From Oscheius onirici (lineage: Eukaryota; Nematoda; Chromadorea; Rhabditida; Rhabditidae): a stretch of DNA of 64,000 nucleotides. Position numbers and translations under genes: made by a program. Positions 61,202 to 64,000 of the stretch are shown one piece after another. Position 1 is the first letter of the stretch. Each line of letters starts with the position of its first letter. The notes beneath the pieces were generated by a model. The model searched no databases and was not told the DNA's origin. It was given only the letters and a program-made list of their open reading frames with translations. The DNA is taken from positions 7,316,064 through 7,380,063 of the forward strand of contig OW051468.1 of assembly GCA_932521025.1 (NCBI GenBank). The letters run 5' to 3'.

Positions 61202-61419
61202 AAAGGGAAAAAAGATTGGTCGTGACCAAATTATCAACGAAACTGTTCAGTCGAAGACGCTTTTGACCAATTATTTCAATATGTTCGGCAATGACCATCA
61301 GAAAGATTTATTTAAAACAACTGACACATTAGGAAAGAGCATTGCAGCAGGACCGGTAGTTGAGAATTGTTTTAGGTTAATAATTTTTTGGCAAAACGTG
61401 GGCTCTTGTGACTTCACAC

Positions 61420-62260
61420 TTAACAGAGGGACACTTCACTTCCGCACTCCAAATCCACAGTCCGTTTTACTGCTAACGGCTCGATGGTAGATCTTTCGAC
61501 GGTCCAATCAGCCGTCGAATTTTCTCCCAACGAGCTCGGAGCATCTGTCGATCGAGTGCTAGCCGTGTCGGAAAAGTCCTCTTCGGGCAGAGTCTCCTGT
61601 CTCCGATGCCTGCCGACAACCGCATTTGTGGAAATCTCACTCTGCAAACATATAATAGCCAGAGGAGCTTCTTTGCAGCCAAGAGGATGGACGAGTGTTT
61701 CCCTCCAAACCCTTTCGCGCTTTCCGGACACACTTTTTTCAGCGAGCGCCCGGAACATAGAACAAACGGCATTGTTTTGAGGGAAAAAGAAGACTCACGG
61801 GAAGTGGTGGCAAGGCTCTATTGGCTATCCTGTCATCCTCTTCCTGTCCACCGCCGGTCATCATTGTTTCCATGCCGGGAAGACTGATCGCTGGCATCTG
61901 TGTGATCTGATTATTCTTGACAGATGTCTTCTTCTGGAACATTAGCGTGTTCAGCTGGAGAAAGTGGTCAGGGAAAGCTAAAAAGGCAATGGGCATGAAG
62001 TTCAGAGAGAACTGACTGCTAGGATTTCTAAAGTCGACGGTAGTGGACTCATGACGTTTGATCTTCTCCCTGGGAACATACCGAGGAATTGGACTCTTCT
62101 CCGTCTGCGACTCCTGAAAGAAAAAATTAGACGATTCAAATGTATCTACCTTGGCTAAGACGAAGGCCAGAAGAGAGAGGGCGACAATAGCCATGAGCAT
62201 AGAGAACAGAGCTAGAGCTATGTTGAGGGTGAGAGCAGAGAACATCTCCTGCGCCCTCAT
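61420..62260 (-). CDS. Single-pass membrane protein, unknown family
   Basis: Three exons (62150-62260, 61799-62113, 61420-61641) give 215 aa. The N-terminus contains one long hydrophobic helix (NIALALFSMLMAIVALSLLAF, residues ~13-33) without an obvious cleavage site, so a signal anchor is likely. The rest is polar with a basic KIKRHES segment, an acidic Gly-rich stretch (TGGGQEEDD) and a Ser/Thr-rich acidic tail. I recognise no domain. The ATG lies eight bases after cccattcag, again a splice acceptor abutting a start. Confidence 0.65.
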
Positions 62261-62530
62261 TAGAGGGACTGAATGGGTAGTTGACGAATCTGGAATAGGT
62301 ACTGTTTACTGAACGTGAGAAGGAACGAATGATAAAACTGCACATGTGATGGAACCTTTCTCATATCTATTTTTTTCTAGATCCCGGTCATTTGAATCTT
62401 TTCATTAATCTTACACCTTCTTAGAAAATGACGAGGATTTAAGCCGAAAAGTCAAGTAGAAGGCTTCTATTAGAGAAGAGAAAATGACGTGCTTGTTCGG
62501 CGCCAACGAGGGATTTGCTACGGAAAGAAA

Positions 62531-62773
62531 ATGTTTGTTTGCGTTTTCGAGTTGGAGAAACACCGGTCTCTTTTCCGAGGAACAGGAACAAAGATCAAGA
62601 AGCTGATCTACGCTTTCATCCAGGAATACGGCAGTAAATATGTATGTCCAACATCAGATAAACGAGCGGATGAATTCCCTAATTATCAGATTGGAGAGGG
62701 TTATGACCTTGTGCTACAGGGAATTCGGAACAATGGTATCTACCAACACAATTTGCTATACGTGTGCAAATAA
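62531..62773 (+). CDS. Orphan short open reading frame
   Basis: An 80-aa frame from ATG 62531 to TAA 62773 has protein-like composition (FELEKHRSLFRGTGTKIKK, GSKYVCPTSDKRADEF, YDLVLQGIRNNGIYQ). No homolog is recognised, and no introns or poly(A) signal are clear. It could be a species-specific gene or a transposon remnant next to the Tc1-like element. Confidence 0.3.
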   Translation: MFVCVFELEKHRSLFRGTGTKIKKLIYAFIQEYGSKYVCPTSDKRADEFPNYQIGEGYDLVLQGIRNNGIYQHNLLYVCK

Positions 62774-63029
62774 ACATGTAAAAATTTGTCCCGCATAATC
62801 TTAGAGTAGACTAGATGTGACAAGTAAAAGAGGACAGTGATAAAAAGTTTGGATTCTGGCCAGGTTCAGAACGAATTCCTTTCGTTCCCAGTCGTTTCAA
62901 AGGACCGTTAGCTACGATTCCAGAATCTCAAAAGTGTGAACTTGTTACTGGCTTTAGCGCAAAGTGGGCTCGTCACAAATATGCCAATTCACATTCTGAG
63001 GAATTCTAGTAAGGACAAGAATGGATCTA

Positions 63030-63841
63030 CAGTGCTCCACATAATTATAAACACTGAAAGTCCGTTGCGAAAATTAAGTTTTTCTTCTGGAAAAGCAGAA
63101 ACTGAAACAACCCGTGTCAATCTTTTTCCTTGAACAAAACGAAAAACTTCAATTTTGGCGAGTCTTGAAAAGGGCATCGCTGGTCTCATCTAAACGAGTC
63201 AAACCCTGTTGAATTTTCAAAAAATGAACGAATCAGACTACCGGGGACACTTGCAATGTGTAACTCTGCCATTTACGTAAATGAATCGTCGTGAAAACTG
63301 CATTTTTCAACTGATTGAAGCTCCCGTTCTCCCTTCAAAGGCAACTCAAGCTTCATTATGGCACAAGAAAATAAAGCCGAACTTTGTGGAAAATGTCAGG
63401 GGCTGTATTGTACTCAATATCTATGCATTAGACAAGATACATCGAGACTTGAAAGAGCGCAGGTCCGCAGTCATCGCTGCACGGCGCCGATCCGACCAGA
63501 ATTTGACTGAGAGTCTGGGTCTGAGCTTGGATAGTCGAATATTCGAGCTGATTCACCGTTACAGGACTGCAACCGATCAAGCTCAAAATACCCCTGAAAC
63601 GTTTGAGTTTTTGTAAGTAAACCGTCGTTTTTCCTGGGTGCGTTTATAATTATGTCAAAGTCACTTTTCTGCAAAAATGACCAAAGAATTTTTTCGAAAC
63701 GTGTTATCCAAATTTGCATCATATGCTCAAATATGTAATCACATTTGACATCTTTTTCATCTTTGAGGTAAAAGACGAACCCATTTTTTGACCCGTCTGC
63801 CAAATTTTTTTTGGGTGCGTTTATAATTATGTGGAGAACTG
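63030..63841. mobile_element. Tc1/mariner-like TIR element
   Basis: CAGTGCTCCACATAATTATA at the left end (63030 on) is matched by the inverted tataattatgtggagaactg at the right end, finishing at 63841. The ends start CAGT and are flanked by TA on both sides (63028-63029 and 63842-63843), the Tc1/mariner signature. A third partial copy of the terminal motif (gggtgcgtttataattatgt) lies inside at about 63637. At ~812 bp it is too short for a full transposase, so it is nonautonomous or deleted. Confidence 0.7.
63281..63616 (+). CDS. Open reading frame inside the Tc1-like element
   Basis: A 111-aa frame has plausible protein composition (KERRSAVIAARRRSDQNL, LDSRIFELIHRYRTATDQ) but shows no transposase motif I can recognise. 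Because it lies wholly between the two inverted repeats it is probably element-derived, either a residual fragment or captured host sequence. Confidence 0.3.
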   Translation: MNRRENCIFQLIEAPVLPSKATQASLWHKKIKPNFVENVRGCIVLNIYALDKIHRDLKERRSAVIAARRRSDQNLTESLGLSLDSRIFELIHRYRTATDQAQNTPETFEFL

Positions 63842-64000
63842 TATAAAGTTTGTAACCCAAGAGTCACTGGGAAATCAAAATGTTACTGTAATCGTCTGTT
63901 AGATAGTAGTTTAATGCAAAAAATTTTGTGATCTTTGCAGAAAGAAAACTAAAAATGATAGTCTTCCCTAACTTTCCCTTCGCTCTCGATCGAGTTCAAT

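Overview
The window is nuclear DNA of a small-genome animal, most probably a nematode. Evidence for a eukaryote: every multi-exon gene reconstructs with GT-AG (rarely GC-AG) introns, and joined exons keep frame through genes of up to 23 exons. Introns are very short (many 34-45 nt). Evidence for a nematode is softer: a degenerin-type DEG/ENaC channel, a protein with the spacing of the nematode 'CX module', a ZFH-2 gene with three homeodomains, short operon-like gene spacing, and a recurring 3' splice site 0-8 nt upstream of start codons, as expected for spliced-leader trans-splicing. The species cannot be named from sequence alone.

Layout. 1-900: dispersed repeat copies and a small frameshifted coiled-coil gene or pseudogene. 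1021-3014 (+): DEG/ENaC channel. 3.9-11.3 kb (+): a 23-exon KANSL3-like subunit of the NSL histone acetyltransferase complex with a very long charged N-terminus. 11.5-12.9 kb (-): SAP-domain protein, convergent with it. 13.1-13.4 kb: foldback transposon. 14.0-29.9 kb (-): ZFH-2/ZFHX transcription factor, three homeodomains and about 16 C2H2 fingers, with kilobase introns. 29.9-43.6 kb: gene-poor, TAAT-rich DNA upstream of ZFHX, probably regulatory and perhaps holding a missing 5' exon.

44.1-45.4 kb (+): divergent PP1-type phosphatase. 45.6 kb (+): an 87-nt selenocysteine tRNA gene. 45.9-48.1 kb: two head-to-head RING/coiled-coil genes that look like inverted paralogs. 49.4-50.2 kb (+): type I membrane protein with a CX-like ectodomain. 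50.2-53.4 kb (-): three tandem Pmp3/UPF0057 proteolipid genes. 53.9-54.6 kb: 5'-truncated RTE-like retrotransposon. 54.8-56.2 kb (-): TMEM41/VTT protein. 56.3-58.9 kb (-): complete dystrobrevin, 139 nt upstream of TMEM41 and possibly in an operon with it. 61.4-62.3 kb (-): single-pass membrane protein of unknown family. 63.0-63.8 kb: Tc1-like TIR element.

The genes are mostly unrelated housekeeping and developmental loci. Chromatin regulation (KANSL3, ZFHX, SAP protein) dominates the left half; membrane and cytoskeleton-linked proteins (CX protein, Pmp3, TMEM41, dystrobrevin) dominate the right. A short repeat, CTGTCTAACTGTGGC, recurs in introns and intergenic DNA across nearly the whole window and is the most unusual unexplained signal. 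Several small inverted-repeat elements with target-site duplications sit in introns and gene gaps.
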